A stretch of 64,000 bases of DNA from Meghimatium bilineatum (GCA_034231615.1 CM067314.1:7627501-7691500), one strand, 5' to 3'. Positions 21,890-33,235 are shown, numbered from the stretch's first letter. Notes: generated from the sequence alone by a model not told the origin. Translations and numbers: made by a program.

Positions 21890-23040
21890 TCAACATTACT
21901 GAATGAAGAGAGAGATAGAGGAACAAATTGTGTGATATTGAATGAAGAGACAGACAGAGGAACAAATTGTGTGATATTGAATGAAGAGAGAGACAGAGGA
22001 ACAAATTGTGTGATATTGAATGAAGAGACAGAATCAAATTGTGTGATATTGAATGAAGAGACAGAGAATCAAATTGTGTGATATTGAATGAAGAGACAGA
22101 GAATCAAATTGTGTGATATTGAATGAAGAGACAGAGAATCAAATTGTGTGATATTGAATGAAGAGACAGACAGAGGAACAAATTGTGTGATATTGAATGA
22201 AGAGAGAGACAGAGGAACAAATTGTGTGATATTGAATGAAGAGAGAGACAGAGGAACAAATTGTGTGATATTGAATGAAGAGACAGAATCAAATTGTGTG
22301 ATATTGAATGAAGAGACAGAGAATCAAATTGTGTGATATTGAATGAAGAGACAGAGAATCAAATTGTGTGATATTGAATGAAGAGACAGAGAATCAAATT
22401 GTGTGATATTGAATGAAGAGACAGAGAATCAAATTGTGTGATATTGAATGAAGAGACAGAGAATCAAATTATGTGATATTGAATGAAGAGACAGAGAATC
22501 AAATTGTGTGATATTGAATGAAGAGACAGAGAATCAAATTGTGTGATATTGAATGAAGAGACAGAATCAAATTGTGTGATATTGAATGAAGAGACAGAAT
22601 CAAATTGTGTGATATTGAATAAAGAGACAGAGAATCAAATTATGTGATATTGAATGAAGAGACAGAGAATCAAATTATGTGATATTGAATAAAGAGACAG
22701 AGAATCAAATTATGTGATATTGAATGAAGAGACAGACAGAGGAACAAATTGTGTGATATTGAATGAAGAGACAGAGAATCAAATTGTGTGATATTGAATG
22801 AAGAGACAGAGAATCAAATTGTGTGATATTGAATGAAGAGAAAGAGAATCAAATTGTGTGATATTGAATGAAGAGACAGAGAATCAAATTGTGTGATATT
22901 GAATGAAGAGACAGAGAATCAAATTGTGTGATATTGAATGAAGAGACAGAGAATCAAATTGTGTGATATTGAATGAAGAGACAGAGAATCAAATTGTGTG
23001 ATATTGAATGAAGAGACAGAGAATCAAATTGTGTGATATG
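21890..23040. repeat. 33-36 bp minisatellite, about 33 copies (1.15 kb)
   Basis: The unit is 'gaatgaagagacagagaatc' plus 'aaattgtgtgatatt'. Variant units with 'acagacagaggaac' occur mainly at the W17-proximal end. Long stretches are perfect copies. Confidence 0.97.
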
Positions 23041-23169
23041 ATGTTTGAAAGTTTATCTACATGGTTTATATTAAGTCAGAAATATGAGAAATAAATAGTT
23101 TTAAGGACTGAAAGTTGTAGAAAGAGATGGTAACTTAAGCCTGTATGTTTAAAAAAAATTCATTTTAAA

Positions 23170-23400
23170 ACTTCAACTGGACAATGGTCCTACTAGATTC
23201 CAGCAGGACATAGTCCTGGGAATGGAGGTAAATACAAATAAGGTAGACAGTTTACTGAAGTGAACAAACTGTCAATATAAAATAATAAAATATAGAAAAT
23301 AACAATAAAACAAAGAACAAATACAATTGTCAACATGTCTGTCCAATTGGGACCTTTATTAAGACAACAAAAACAGTTGAGAAAACAAAACCATAACGAA
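23170..23400 (-). repeat. SINE family A scrap followed by fold-back family end
   Basis: 23175-23225 is a piece of family A ('acaatggtcctactagattc'). 23310-23385 holds the 'gggacctttattaagacaac' end of the fold-back family. Confidence 0.5.
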
Positions 23401-23454
23401 TATAACCAAAATGGCTGGGAGAATGATTTCTCTCACCAGAATTTCTCACTTAAG

Positions 23455-23645
23455 TAAGGAATATTTTGGTTACTATATAAATATTTTGGTTAGCATATAA
23501 ATAATTTTGGTTGCTACATAAATAATTTTGGTTAATTATACTACACAAATAATTTTGGTTACTTATACTACATAAATAATTTTGGTTACTACCAAATAAT
23601 TTTGGTTACTACATAAATAATTGTGTTGCTACAGAAATATTTTAT
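23455..23645. repeat. About 21-25 bp tandem repeat
   Basis: Units of 'attttggttactacataaat' repeat about eight times, with some irregular lengths. It ends about 90 bp from the W16 donor. Confidence 0.85.
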
Positions 23646-23731
23646 TGGTCCTGACCAATTTGTTATTTAGGGATTGTATGATGAATGTCTATTTCCATGT
23701 CTCCTGTCTACATCTATACAATACACATTAC

Positions 23732-23917
23732 CTCAGAGAAAACAGTTTTGAAGAACTTCTCCAGCATCTTATTTCTCTTTTCCTTGGTTGTTGCTGCATT
23801 GCACAAGTCATGAAGTTTCAGTTCAATAACTGAGATATCAACATTGTTTTTCTGGGCAAACTCACACAAGAAGGAAACAAAGTCATTTCTCATGGGCTCT
23901 GAACTGAATTCTACAAC
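23732..23917 (-). CDS. DUOX: DUOX exon W16: end of PH-like domain, start of EF-hand module
   Basis: Residues 615-676. It begins VVEFSSEPMRNDFV, continuing EYDL from W15, and ends TKEKRNKMLEKFFKTVFSE, the family's 'xxExRxKxLExFFRxVFAQ' helix before the EF-hands. Acceptor TTTTAAG (AAG, less common), donor TGAG/GTAATG, phase 0 to 0. Confidence 0.95.
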
Positions 23918-23984
23918 CTTAAAATGCAAGATTCATCGTTATTCAGTCAGAAATGATTTACAAATTTATTGATCAATAGTCATT

Positions 23985-24775
23985 AGTATATATGATTTGA
24001 GATATGCGGATGACACTGTTCTGATTGCAAAAAGTGAGGAAGACCTTAAAGATTTAATTAATGTAGTAGTCACAGAAAGTAAAGAGAAAGGCCTCTTCCT
24101 AAATATCAAGAAAACAGAAGTAATGGTTATTTCAAAGAAACAAAATACCACACCTTGTAAGATCACAGTGAATGATATAGTATTAAAACAGGCCCACCAA
24201 TTCAAATATTTAGGTACAATTATTACAGCAGATGGAAGAAGTTCAACAGAAATAAGATGCAGAATAGGACAGGCAAAAACAGCATTCAGAAAAATGAAAA
24301 AAAAAATTGTGTAATATGACCTTGTCATTAGAGGTGAGAAAGAGAGTTCTGCAGTGCTATATAACCCCCATACTAACATATGGGTGTGAGTCTTGGACAA
24401 TAAACAGACTGGAAAGTGGGAAATTAGAGGCAACAGAGATGTGGTTCTACAGAAGAATGCTGAGAATACCATGGACTGCCGGAAAAACTAATGTAGAGGT
24501 GTTGAAAAAGTTAAATGCGAAACAGACCTTAATCAACAATATAAGAAAAAGGCAATCTTCTTTTTTTTGGCCACTTCATGAGACAGGCAGGTTTAGAGAA
24601 CATAGTAAAATTGAAGGCAGCAGAGACAGAGGGTGACAACGTTGAAAATATTAGACAGTTTGACAACCTGGTACGGCAGGGAAACAACAATGACTTTGAT
24701 ACATAATACTGTGGACAGAGAGCTGTGGAGAGCCATGACCGCCTACGCCAGCCGGAATGGCACCTGATGATGATG
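23985..24775 (+). mobile_element. RTE-like LINE, reverse transcriptase C-terminal half
   Basis: It reads RYADDTVLIAKSEEDLK (the YADD catalytic motif), FKYLGTIITADGRS, RKRVLQCYITPILTYGCESW and FYRRMLRIPWTAGKTNVEVL. One frame break falls at an A run near 24300 and others lie in the 3' part. It is 5'-truncated and ends in 'gatgatgatga'. It is the longest RTE copy here. Confidence 0.92.
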
Positions 24776-24794
24776 AGTCATTAGTAGTCAAACA

Positions 24795-25110
24795 AGCAAG
24801 TAAGAAAAGATACCAAACAGCAATATGGTTCTACAACAATAACAAGAAAATGATGGACTTATATTGGACATATACTAAGAATGAATAAAAACAGACTTTC
24901 ACTACAAGCATTAAAATGGGTACCAGATGCACAAGGAAAAGAGGAAGACCAAGAGATACTCTTCACATAAGAACACATAAATGGTATGATTATGGGTCTC
25001 AACAATATACAAGAATTGCACACAGTAGCATCACATTGCTGGAACTGGAGAGTTCTGGTTTCTGCCCTATGCAACATATTCATCGCTGAAGGAACATAGA
25101 TAGATAATCA
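24795..25110 (+). mobile_element. LINE 3' end, second family
   Basis: Pieces read WTYIGHILRMNKNRLSLQAL, GKRGRPRDTL and a WNWR..SALCNIH tail, ending 'catagatagata'. It abuts the RTE copy in the same orientation. Confidence 0.75.
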
Positions 25111-25184
25111 TTAGTCATTTATATCTTATCTATTGTGGTGAGGTACATACCTTTCAACCACAGACACAACTCAAATTAAGTTAT

Positions 25185-25380
25185 ATCAGAGCTTTTTTTG
25201 ACCATAAACAATAATGGGGATCATGGTTCAAGTAATCCTGTCACAATGAATCATGTCTCGTTACATGTCCAAACCAAAGAAGTTTATACTGTTTCATCAC
25301 TGCTAAAAATGGTTTTTGATAACCTGATAAACAATAATGGGGTTTCATGGTTCAAGTAATCCTGTCACAATGACTTTGAA
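25185..25380. repeat. About 120-bp tandem duplication
   Basis: The block 'aaacaataatggggatcatg' plus 'gttcaagtaatcctgtcaca' occurs twice, at about 25205 and 25328. Confidence 0.8.
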
Positions 25381-25505
25381 AGATTCTCCAAATGTTTTTC
25401 ATTGAAACAAATTCTTATATGCCTTCCTCATTTTTCAATTTTTCTTTCATAATTATATTTTGATGTATTTATATATTCTTTGTTTGAAAACAAATTCCTA
25501 TACAT

Positions 25506-25746
25506 CAGGGCTATTCAACTATATTTACTCGGGGGCCAAAATGTAGAAAATGGGGATCATCATGGGCCAGAGGTCCGAATCCCAGCCTAAAAAATTACTT
25601 ATATTTGATACTATAGGAGTCTAGTTAGTATAGTACCATATACTAACAAATTATTTTATACAATTTCTTTTTTTTATAACTTTATTTCACTGTTTTAGCA
25701 ATGATCCGAGGGGCCACTTACTAGGCCTCCTAATTGAATAGCCCTG
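25506..25746. mobile_element. hAT-type MITE with 8-bp target duplication
   Basis: Inverted ends begin CAGGGCTATTCAA and close TTGAATAGCCCTG. Perfect 8-bp direct repeats CTATACAT flank them at 25498-25505 and 25747-25754. The 241-bp interior is non-coding. Ends and target length are diagnostic of hAT elements; the perfect duplication suggests a fairly recent insertion. Confidence 0.92.
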
Positions 25747-26089
25747 CTATACATCTTCTGCATTTTCTCACCTGTATGTTGCCAGAATTTGAAAGGGGCA
25801 TATACAGCATATTAAAATGGCTATGCTACATTACTTGTAAAAATCCAATTAAGGGGTTCATCATAGGGATGACTAGACAACCTTCATGATTCTGCCCCAT
25901 GTTTAAGGGAATGATGTGATAGTCAACAAGAAATAACAAATTACAAACTTGTCACTTGTGATTCTATCATACTTATCAGGGATGTGATCTTGCCATTGCC
26001 CACAGAGGAGGTTTTTTTCAGACACATAAGTTAAAATGATTTAAGTTGCATTGCGTGCCTAGCATAGAAAGTTAAAAAAAACAACTGCA

Positions 26090-26490
26090 TGCATGCTACT
26101 CAACAACTATCAGGGCAGAAAAACTGTCAGTACAGAACAACTATCAGGGAAGAAAAACTATCAGTGCAGAACAATTATCAGAGCAGAACAAACTATCAGG
26201 GCAGAACAAATATCAGAGCAGAAAAACTATCAGTGCAGAACAATTATCAGAGCAGAACAAACTATCAAGGCAGAACAATTATCAGAGCAGAAAAACTATC
26301 AGTGCAGAACAATTATCAGAGCAGAACAAACTATCAGGGCAGAACAATTATCAGAGCAGAACAAACTATCAGGGCAGAACAATTATCTGAGCAGAACAAA
26401 CTATCAGGGCAGAACAATTATCAGAGCAGAACAAACTATCAGAGCAGAACAATTATCAGAGCAGAACAAACTATCAGGGCAGAACAACTA
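26090..26490. repeat. Minisatellite with two nested unit lengths
   Basis: Built from 'gaacaattatcagagcagaa' and 'caaactatcagggcagaa' modules, about 17-18 bp each, arranged in higher-order sets. It is open in two plus-strand frames simply because the unit lacks stops. Confidence 0.93.
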
Positions 26491-26654
26491 AATGGTTATA
26501 CTTAGCCCACTCTGAATCCAAACATTTCCATGATGACCTCCAAAAGCTGTACTATCATCTTTAATGTACAATGGAACATCCTCATTGATTGTTGTGATGT
26601 TCAATAGATGTCAAGGTACACAAACTTGATTGTATTCCATGATCATCACCTTCA

Positions 26655-26925
26655 TCTAACTACTGCCATCGACACCACTACAATCATTTTCATTTCTACT
26701 GCCATCGACACCACTACAATCATTTTCATTTCTACTGCCATCGACACCACTACAATCATTTTCAATTCTACAGCCATCGACACCACTACAATCATTTTCA
26801 TTTCTACTGCCATCGACACCACTACAATCATTTTCATTTCTACTGCCATCGACACCACTACAATCATTTTCATTTCTACTGCCATCGACACCACTACAAT
26901 CATTTTCATTTCTACTGTCAACACA
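26655..26925. repeat. 36-bp tandem array, about 7 copies
   Basis: The unit is 'tgccatcgacaccactacaa' plus 'tcattttcatttctac'. It is followed to 27140 by low-complexity 'atcacc/attacc' sequence. Confidence 0.95.
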
Positions 26926-27162
26926 ACAAACGTCAGTATAATAACCACCATTACCATAATTTCTACCACAGCCATAACCCTACCATCATCATTACCACAC
27001 CTCTAGCCTCCATTATTACCATCATTATCATTGCTGATATTAATAGGAGTATTTCCATTATCATCACTATTGTTATTGTCATCAACAACTACACAAATTT
27101 TATTATAATTATAATCATAACTATCACCATCATCCTCATACAAAATAATCTTGAATCAAATG

Positions 27163-27672
27163 TATATTCTTCTTCTTCTTCTGTGTTCGTTTTCAAACTC
27201 CTGCAGATTAGCAGGATGTAGTCTGGAGAACGGAATGCGTTGTGTCATGGTTTACAGCATTTCTGTGATAACTCCGCCTCTCGGCCTGACACATCCGACT
27301 TCACCATGGCTTTGGGTCAGACCCTATATGGGATGGGATTACCAACTCCATCCCATAACCTCCTTAGTCGCCTTTTACGACATGCATGGAAGGTAAACAG
27401 TATTCTTTGCTCCCCTTTCAGGCCAGGCCTCCCCCAGCTGAGGCGGAAATGTTTTCAGATCGCAACGGCTCCCAGGTCGACCCAGCCTTAAATGGGTACT
27501 GGATTAATCCGGGAAGTAAAGACTGCGAGGGAGAGGAGATGGCTACTGCCCTCATTTGCAGAGCCTGTGAAATGTGAGATCGCTAACATCTCACACCCCT
27601 ACGGCATTAATAAAATACTATGGGTTACTTTACTTTTTTACTTACAGGCCCCGGCAACACACGGGCATGATG
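27163..27672 (-). mobile_element. SINE family B with a second SINE nested in it
   Basis: Minus-strand family B: (GAA)n tail at 27169-27181, hairpin TCCTGC..GCAGGA, and a central 'cttagtcgccttttacgaca' shared with 49084-49363. At about 27430-27645 an unrelated plus-strand element ('aaatgggtactggattaatc' ... 'ggttactttacttttttact') interrupts it, flanked by short 'caggcc' repeats. The whole ends about 20 bp from the W15 donor. Confidence 0.78.
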
Positions 27673-27692
27673 TATATTAAAAAGAAGATTAC

Positions 27693-27770
27693 CAGATCAT
27701 ATTCTCTGGGCAGAATGAGCGCCATAATATTCCTCTTCTTGTTTGAGCTGATTTTCACTCCTATTGTTGC
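27693..27770 (-). CDS. DUOX: DUOX exon W15: PH-like domain
   Basis: Residues 589-614. It encodes SSNKKRNIMALILPREYDL, matching 'SSNKGxxxLLIRxPKEYDLVL'. Acceptor AATCAG, donor CTG/GTAATC, phase 0 to 0. The donor lies about 20 bp from the end of a SINE-like insertion (27163-27672). Confidence 0.94.
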
Positions 27771-27987
27771 CTGATTACTCATTTTAATTGTCCTGCGGAA
27801 AGTATAAGTTCAGAGGTCACCTATAGATTTCACATAACTACTAACAATAAAATAGTAAATACATATCTGTTAACATGCATTATGACTAATCAGACTTTAT
27901 GCAACTAATTATCCTAAGATTCTGGCATAAAGTCCTTAGTTAGGACTCTTCAGTTAATTCCTCTGCATAAAGGGACATATAACTCAC

Positions 27988-28027
27988 ACAGATGGTGAAA
28001 GTGAACAGTGTGATGAAGATTAGTGAC
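27988..28027 (-). CDS. DUOX: DUOX microexon W14 (40 bp), probable
   Basis: A 40-bp exon is needed between W13 (phase 2 out) and W15 (phase 0 in). This segment has a pyrimidine-rich acceptor ending CTAG, a consensus donor TGT/GTGAGT and the only length class that fits (1 modulo 3). It encodes R/SLIFITLFTFTIC. After 'LR' the family normally has a variable strand of the PH-like domain; the run of Phe, Ile and Thr is unusual but fits a beta strand. Conservation alone cannot prove it. Confidence 0.65.
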
Positions 28028-28389
28028 CTAGTCTCAAAAGAAAATAAAGCTTAGTACAATAAAGAATAAATGACCCAGCACACCTACTTACTGCATGATA
28101 TTGGATATGATTATCTTTAGCAAGACACTCTTTAAAAAAAACAGTTAAAAATAAAATGGTTCTTTAATATAAAGAACTGCTGTTGGAGAACACCATAAGC
28201 AAACCAGCAGAAACAAGCGGGAAACTACTGCTGTATTATCCCTAGATTATATTATGTTTCATCACAACTCAGATAACATGCCAGTTCCCATAAGCAAGTC
28301 CATCAAATGCAAGTCAATCACGATTGCAAACTGAAACATTCGGACATTGACTAATTAGAAAAATTAGATAATATAAAGCAGGAAATAAG

Positions 28390-29690
28390 CAGAATGAATA
28401 TCAACATACTAGGTCTATGTGAGATGAGATGAGATCAAAAGATATTAGAATAATATACTCAGGAGGAAATAAACATAGGAAGTGCATGGGAGTAATACTG
28501 AATAAGCAGAGTGCGACATCTGTTATAGAATTCTGGAATATATCAGACAGAGTTCTATTAGTAAAACTATAGGGACAGCCTATTAATATAAATATCATCC
28601 AAGTTTATGCACCAACATCTCAGAGTTCAGAAGACATACAACAATTCTACAAGAACTTGAACACAGCTATGAAACAATGCAAACAACACGAAGTAAATAT
28701 TGTCATGGGCGATATAACTGCTAAGGTAGAGGACAGCCAAGACAAAGATGGTACTGGCAGATTTGGATTAGGCACCAGAAATGAAAGAGGTGAGGTTCTG
28801 GTAGATTTGGCCAGAAATAATAATATGGTGATAGGGAACACATTCTTTCTTTGCTCATCATCCAAGACGACTATGAACATTTTCTTTCTTTGTTCATCAT
28901 CCAAGATGACTATGAACATTTTCTTTCTTTGTTCATCATCCAAGACGACTATGAACATTTTCTTTCTTTGTTCATCATCCAAGACGACTATGAACATTTT
29001 CTTTCTTTGTTCATCATCCAAGACGACTATGAACATTTTCTTTCTTTGTTCATCATCCAAGACGACTATGAACATTTTCTTTCTTTGTTCATCATCCAAG
29101 ATGACTATGAACATTTTCTTTCTTTGTTCATCATCCAAGATGACTATGAACATTTTCTTTCTTTGTTCATCATCCAAGACGACTATGAACATTTTCTTTC
29201 TTTGCTCATCATCCAAGACGACTATGAACATTTTCTTTCTTTGTTCATCATCCAAGACGACTATGGACATAAAAAAGACCAGACACACAATTAAATAGAT
29301 TACATCATAATAAATAGAAGATTCATTAATTGAAGTCTGTTAAGACACATCCAAGCGCTGACTGCAACTGTGATATGTTCCAGTAGTGGGAAAGATTAAT
29401 ATTAGGTTAAAGAGATTAAAAACTACAAGGTCAGATAACACACTTAAAGTGAATATTCTGACAAAGAACATAGAATTACAAGAACAGTATAATATAACAA
29501 TTCAAATTAGGTACAATGCGATAGAAAACATAGAAGTAGGGGTAAAGGCCAACAAAGACGCCGTTGGAAAAAAGACATTCAAGAATGCTGGAGCATGTCA
29601 CTAAAAGAGGATGGACAACTTGCTCATGACCGTAGAGAATTCAAGAGATCCATAGGGAAGACTACACTCTGGAAAGAATATGTCACTTGA
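28390..29690 (+). mobile_element. LINE endonuclease region, expanded by a minisatellite
   Basis: Frames read INIIQVYAPTSQSSEDIQQF, VNIVMGDITAKVEDSQDKDG, RNERGEVLVDLARNNNMVIG then NTFF, and after the array an IDYIIINRRF block. This is a LINE AP-like endonuclease. The 28840-29265 stretch is a 39-bp array. After 29380 a short 3'-like tail (LKEDGQLAHDRREFKR) follows, so the middle of the element is missing. Confidence 0.85.
28840..29265. repeat. 39-bp tandem array, about 11 copies, inside a LINE
   Basis: The unit is 'gactatgaacattttctttc' plus 'tttgttcatcatccaagac'. Its first copy overlaps the LINE codons for NTFF. A multiple of three, it keeps the flanking frame open in all copies on both strands. 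Confidence 0.97.
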
Positions 29691-29739
29691 TGATGATGAT
29701 GTTATCAGTTTATGTTTATAATTTATTAATTTCAATATA

Positions 29740-29890
29740 AACTTATTTAGGGTTAGGATTAGAGTTAGTTATGTAAAACATTACTAGCCCCAACCCCTAA
29801 CCCTAGCCCTAAAAAATGAATATTTAAATTAATTATTGATACAATATTAATTAATCCTAAAATAAGCAAGGAGACATAGGTTCCAAACCA
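29740..29890. repeat. AT-rich repeat with telomere-like units, inverted copy
   Basis: 'cccctaaccctagccctaaa' in AT-rich flanks matching 16020-16200 in the opposite orientation. Confidence 0.45.
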
Positions 29891-30299
29891 GAACCGAAAT
29901 TTGTTCATAATCTTTATTCTGTATATAAACCATATTAAAAGTATGTAAAATTATGGACAATAAAAATTCAATTAAAATTTTGTGTTTAAAAATTCCCAGC
30001 AATAAAAATATGTGGTAATTAGTGGTAGACAGTGTAAATAGAAGAGATAAAGTGGAAAAATAATGCAGCTAGTTGAAGTCATCTGTAAGATTTAATTTAC
30101 GAGAAAATAGTTTTCTTTTTCAGGACCATAGAGAAGATGAAGGAAGCGTGGCTAGACCATTCCATCATAAAGTACCATCTTATCTTTAAAAAAGTTCTCA
30201 ATCAATAATGTGATGAACAGAAGTGAGGATGATCTGATCTTTCAGGAGTATGGCAATATCCATGTTACTGCTGATTTGGAGGATGAGGACAGTTTGCAT

Positions 30300-30420
30300 G
30301 TCTGATAGTTCAATAATAGATCTGATAGTTCAATAATAGATCTGATAGTTCAATAATAGATCTGATAGTTCAATAATAGATCTGATAGTTAAATAATAGA
30401 TCTGATAGTTCCACAACAGA
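30300..30420. repeat. 20-bp tandem array, 6 copies
   Basis: 'tctgatagttcaataataga' repeated; the last two copies have changes. Confidence 0.96.
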
Positions 30421-30599
30421 GAATGAATTGTGTGAGTGGTATTGAAATTCACACAATAGTTCTAGTTTCCAAGAATTTGAGTGATTTTGATATAGAATTA
30501 TGAGTTTAAATACAGAAGCCACAGAAATGTACTGCCATTGTGGTAATGTTTACATAGTTGTGCATATATTGCTGCACTGGTGGTTCAAAAATTCAAGCA

Positions 30600-30890
30600 T
30601 GTATCAAGTGACATACTCTTTCCAGAACGTTGTCTTCATCGTGGATACTCTGAATGCCTCTCTGCTGCAGGCAAGCTGGCCTACATTGGCAGAGACTTTT
30701 GCATACATACTTTGATATCTCCAGTCCATTGTCTTCTTGTTCTTCATTTTCTTCTCTTTCCCAGCACTCTGCACTCTAGAATCAGCCTTTCGATACCATC
30801 ATGTCGTTTTAAGTGTCCAAAGTACTGTAGTTTCCATCATGTGATGGTATTTAGAAGCCACCCTTCATTTAGTTTCAGCAATTTTAAAAA
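30600..30890 (-). mobile_element. LINE 3' part, degraded
   Basis: Same family and orientation as 4240-4720, with matching blocks such as 'ccagaacgttgtcttcat' and 'taccatcatgtcgttttaag'. It ends where the W13-derived array begins. Confidence 0.7.
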
Positions 30891-30894
30891 CATG

Positions 30895-31260
30895 CAAGCA
30901 TACAAACATCAATTACCTGAGATGAGTTCTAAACAAGTAATCATACAAACATCAATTACCTGAGATGAGTTCTAAACAAGTAATCATACAAACATAAATT
31001 ACCTGAGATGAGTTCTAAACAAGTAATCATACAAACATAAATTACCTGAGATGAGTTCTAAACATGCAAACATACAAACATCAATTACCTGAGATGAGTT
31101 CTAAACATGTAATCATACAAACATCAATTGCCTGAGATGAGTTCTAAACATGCAAGCATACAAACATCAATTACCTGAGATGAGTTCTAAACAAGCAAAC
31201 ATACAAACATCAATTACCTGAGATGAGTTCTAAACAAGCAAACATACAAACATCAATTAC
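30895..31260 (-). repeat. 43-bp array carrying copies of the W13 donor
   Basis: About eight units. On the sense strand each contains GAACTCATCTCAGGTAATTG, identical over most of its length to the true exon end and donor at 31261. One unit has GC in place of GT at the donor. Confidence 0.95.
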
Positions 31261-31372
31261 CTGAGATGAGTTCCAGTGGTGGCAAATAGTTCTAGACACC
31301 CTTTTGTAGTCAAGTGAAGCTCAATGGGCCGGCTAGGTAAATGAGGTCCCCTCCATTCCATACCATCATGCA
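31261..31372 (-). CDS. DUOX: DUOX exon W13: start of PH-like domain
   Basis: Residues 538-575. It encodes GMEWRGPHLPSRPIELHLT, matching the family's 'EWxGPxxxxRxVxVxxG' block that opens the PH-like domain, and ends TTGTHL plus AG. Acceptor CAATTTCAG, donor CTCAG/GTAATT, phase 1 to 2. The donor and the last roughly 13 exon bases are repeated about eight times in the intron just downstream (30895-31260). Confidence 0.92.
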
Positions 31373-31439
31373 CTGAAATTGACAAACATCATCTTCAGTT
31401 TCACATTTTGTTACTGTAAGAAACAGCTGCTGCTGCAAA

Positions 31440-31770
31440 TACAACTGCAACTAATGCTGCTGCTGCTACTACTACTACTACTACTAGTACTACTACTACT
31501 ATTACTACTACACTACTATTATTTATGCTACTATTACTACTACACTTATTACCAGTACTGTTGTTGCCACAACTATTGCTTCTGGTATCACTATTACTAC
31601 AGCAACTTCTTCAACTAGAAACTTATTACTATAACCGCTGATACCACTATTACTGCTACTACTGCTACTAATGTTGCTACTCTTGACACTTGTGCTGCTG
31701 CTGCTGTTACTAATACTACTACTATTACTACTACTATTACTACTACTTGATAATTAATAACAAAACAGAT
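31440..31770. repeat. Imperfect (CTA)n/(CTG)n triplet tract
   Basis: About 300 bp of cta, ctg and att triplets. The 79-codon Leu/Tyr-rich frame here is a product of the repeat. Confidence 0.9.
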
Positions 31771-31894
31771 CCTACTCTACTAATGATTTAAGTACAACAA
31801 ACAATGTGATTAATAATTTTATTACACAACAAATTAAAAACAAATAAACCCTGTGCAAATGACTACCAGCTAAAGTACACTGACATTTGTTCTA

Positions 31895-32270
31895 CTAAAC
31901 AATAAATAACACACAAGTGTTTGAAACAAGATGTGATTCATCTTATTTCATCCACCTCAATAAATAACACACAGATGTATGGAACAAGATGTGATTTATC
32001 TTTGTTTCATCCAACACTAAACAATAAATAACACACACAACAAGATGTGATTCATTTTTGATTAATCCAACACAATAAATAACGCATAGAAAAAGATGTG
32101 ATTCATTTTTGATTAATCCAACACAATAAATAACGCATACAAAAAGATGTGATTCATTTTTGATTCATCCAACACAATAAATAACACACACAACAAGATA
32201 TGTTGTGGTTGGTTCTTTAGTCCAACCAACATATTAAATAATACGCACATGAATGGAACAAGATATGATT
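31895..32270. repeat. 55-60 bp diverged tandem array, about 6 copies
   Basis: Units share 'caataaataacacacagatg' and 'aagatgtgattcatctttg'. Confidence 0.85.
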
Positions 32271-32339
32271 CATCTTTGGGTTTTTTTTCCAGCATACAAT
32301 GGGAGCAATACTTTCAAAGCCTATGAGAAACATTTTAAA

Positions 32340-32870
32340 TCTGTACAGAAGATGCTGTGTTTAAATCTATATAGAAGATGCAGTGTTTAAAATCTATATA
32401 GAAGATGCTGTTTTAAATCTATATAAAAGATGCAGTGTTTAAAATCTATATAAAAGATGCAGTGTTTAAATCTATATAAAAGATGCAGTGTTTAAAATCT
32501 ATATAAAAGATGCAGTGTTTAAAATCTATATAAAAGATGCAGTGTTTAAAATCTATATAGAAGATGCTGTTTTAAATCTATATAAAAGATGCAGTGTTTA
32601 AAATCTATATAAAAGATGCAGTGTTTAAATCTATATAAAAGATGCAGTGTTTAAATCTATATAGAAGATGCTGTTTTAAATCTATATAAAAGATGCAGTG
32701 TTTAAAATCTATATAAAAGATGCAGTGTTTAAAATCTATATAAAAGATGCAGTGTTTAAAATCTATATAAAAGATGCAGTGTTTAAAATCTATATAAAAG
32801 ATGCAGTGTTTAAAATCTATATAAAAGATGCAGTGTTTAAAATCTATATAGAAGATGCTGTGAGCCTATG
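32340..32870. repeat. 26-27 bp minisatellite, about 20 copies
   Basis: The unit is 'tttaaaatctatataaaaga' plus 'tgcagtg'. One-base length variants shift the frame between blocks. Confidence 0.96.
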
Positions 32871-33127
32871 GGCGTACTTCAAGTGCAGCTGAGATGGGTT
32901 TCTGTTTTACATTTTCACCCATGGTATCTTTAAAAAAAAATTACATCAGCAACCTAAAACATAACTTCCACCACTAGCAACAACTGTCTCCCCTTATTAC
33001 CACTAACAAATGCCACAACTCATCACCATTGACAACTTCCACAGACTCATCACCACTAGCAACAACAAATATGCCCTTCCTCACTCCTAACAACATAACC
33101 TTTCAATATACACATATTTTTTAGATT

Positions 33128-33235
33128 TTATACATGGTGCACACAGAGATGGGAGTTCTATAGAAGAGTGATGAGAATACCATGGACAGCTAGAACTAAT
33201 GAGGAGGTGTTGAAAGAGTCAACTATGAGACAGAT
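33128..33235 (+). mobile_element. RTE-like LINE scrap
   Basis: It reads WEFYRRVMRIPWTARTNEEV, matching the region just after CESWT in the copies at 12925 and 24330. Truncated at both ends. Confidence 0.8.

Noticed and set aside
21890-23040. CRISPR-like array
   Set aside because: The units are contiguous with no unique spacers, and the surrounding gene is eukaryotic. It is a minisatellite.
24859-25083. Minus-strand frame of 74 codons
   Set aside because: It is the antisense of a LINE 3' end on the plus strand.
28657-29298. 213-codon frames on both strands
   Set aside because: They are a LINE endonuclease piece plus a 39-bp array whose length is a multiple of three.
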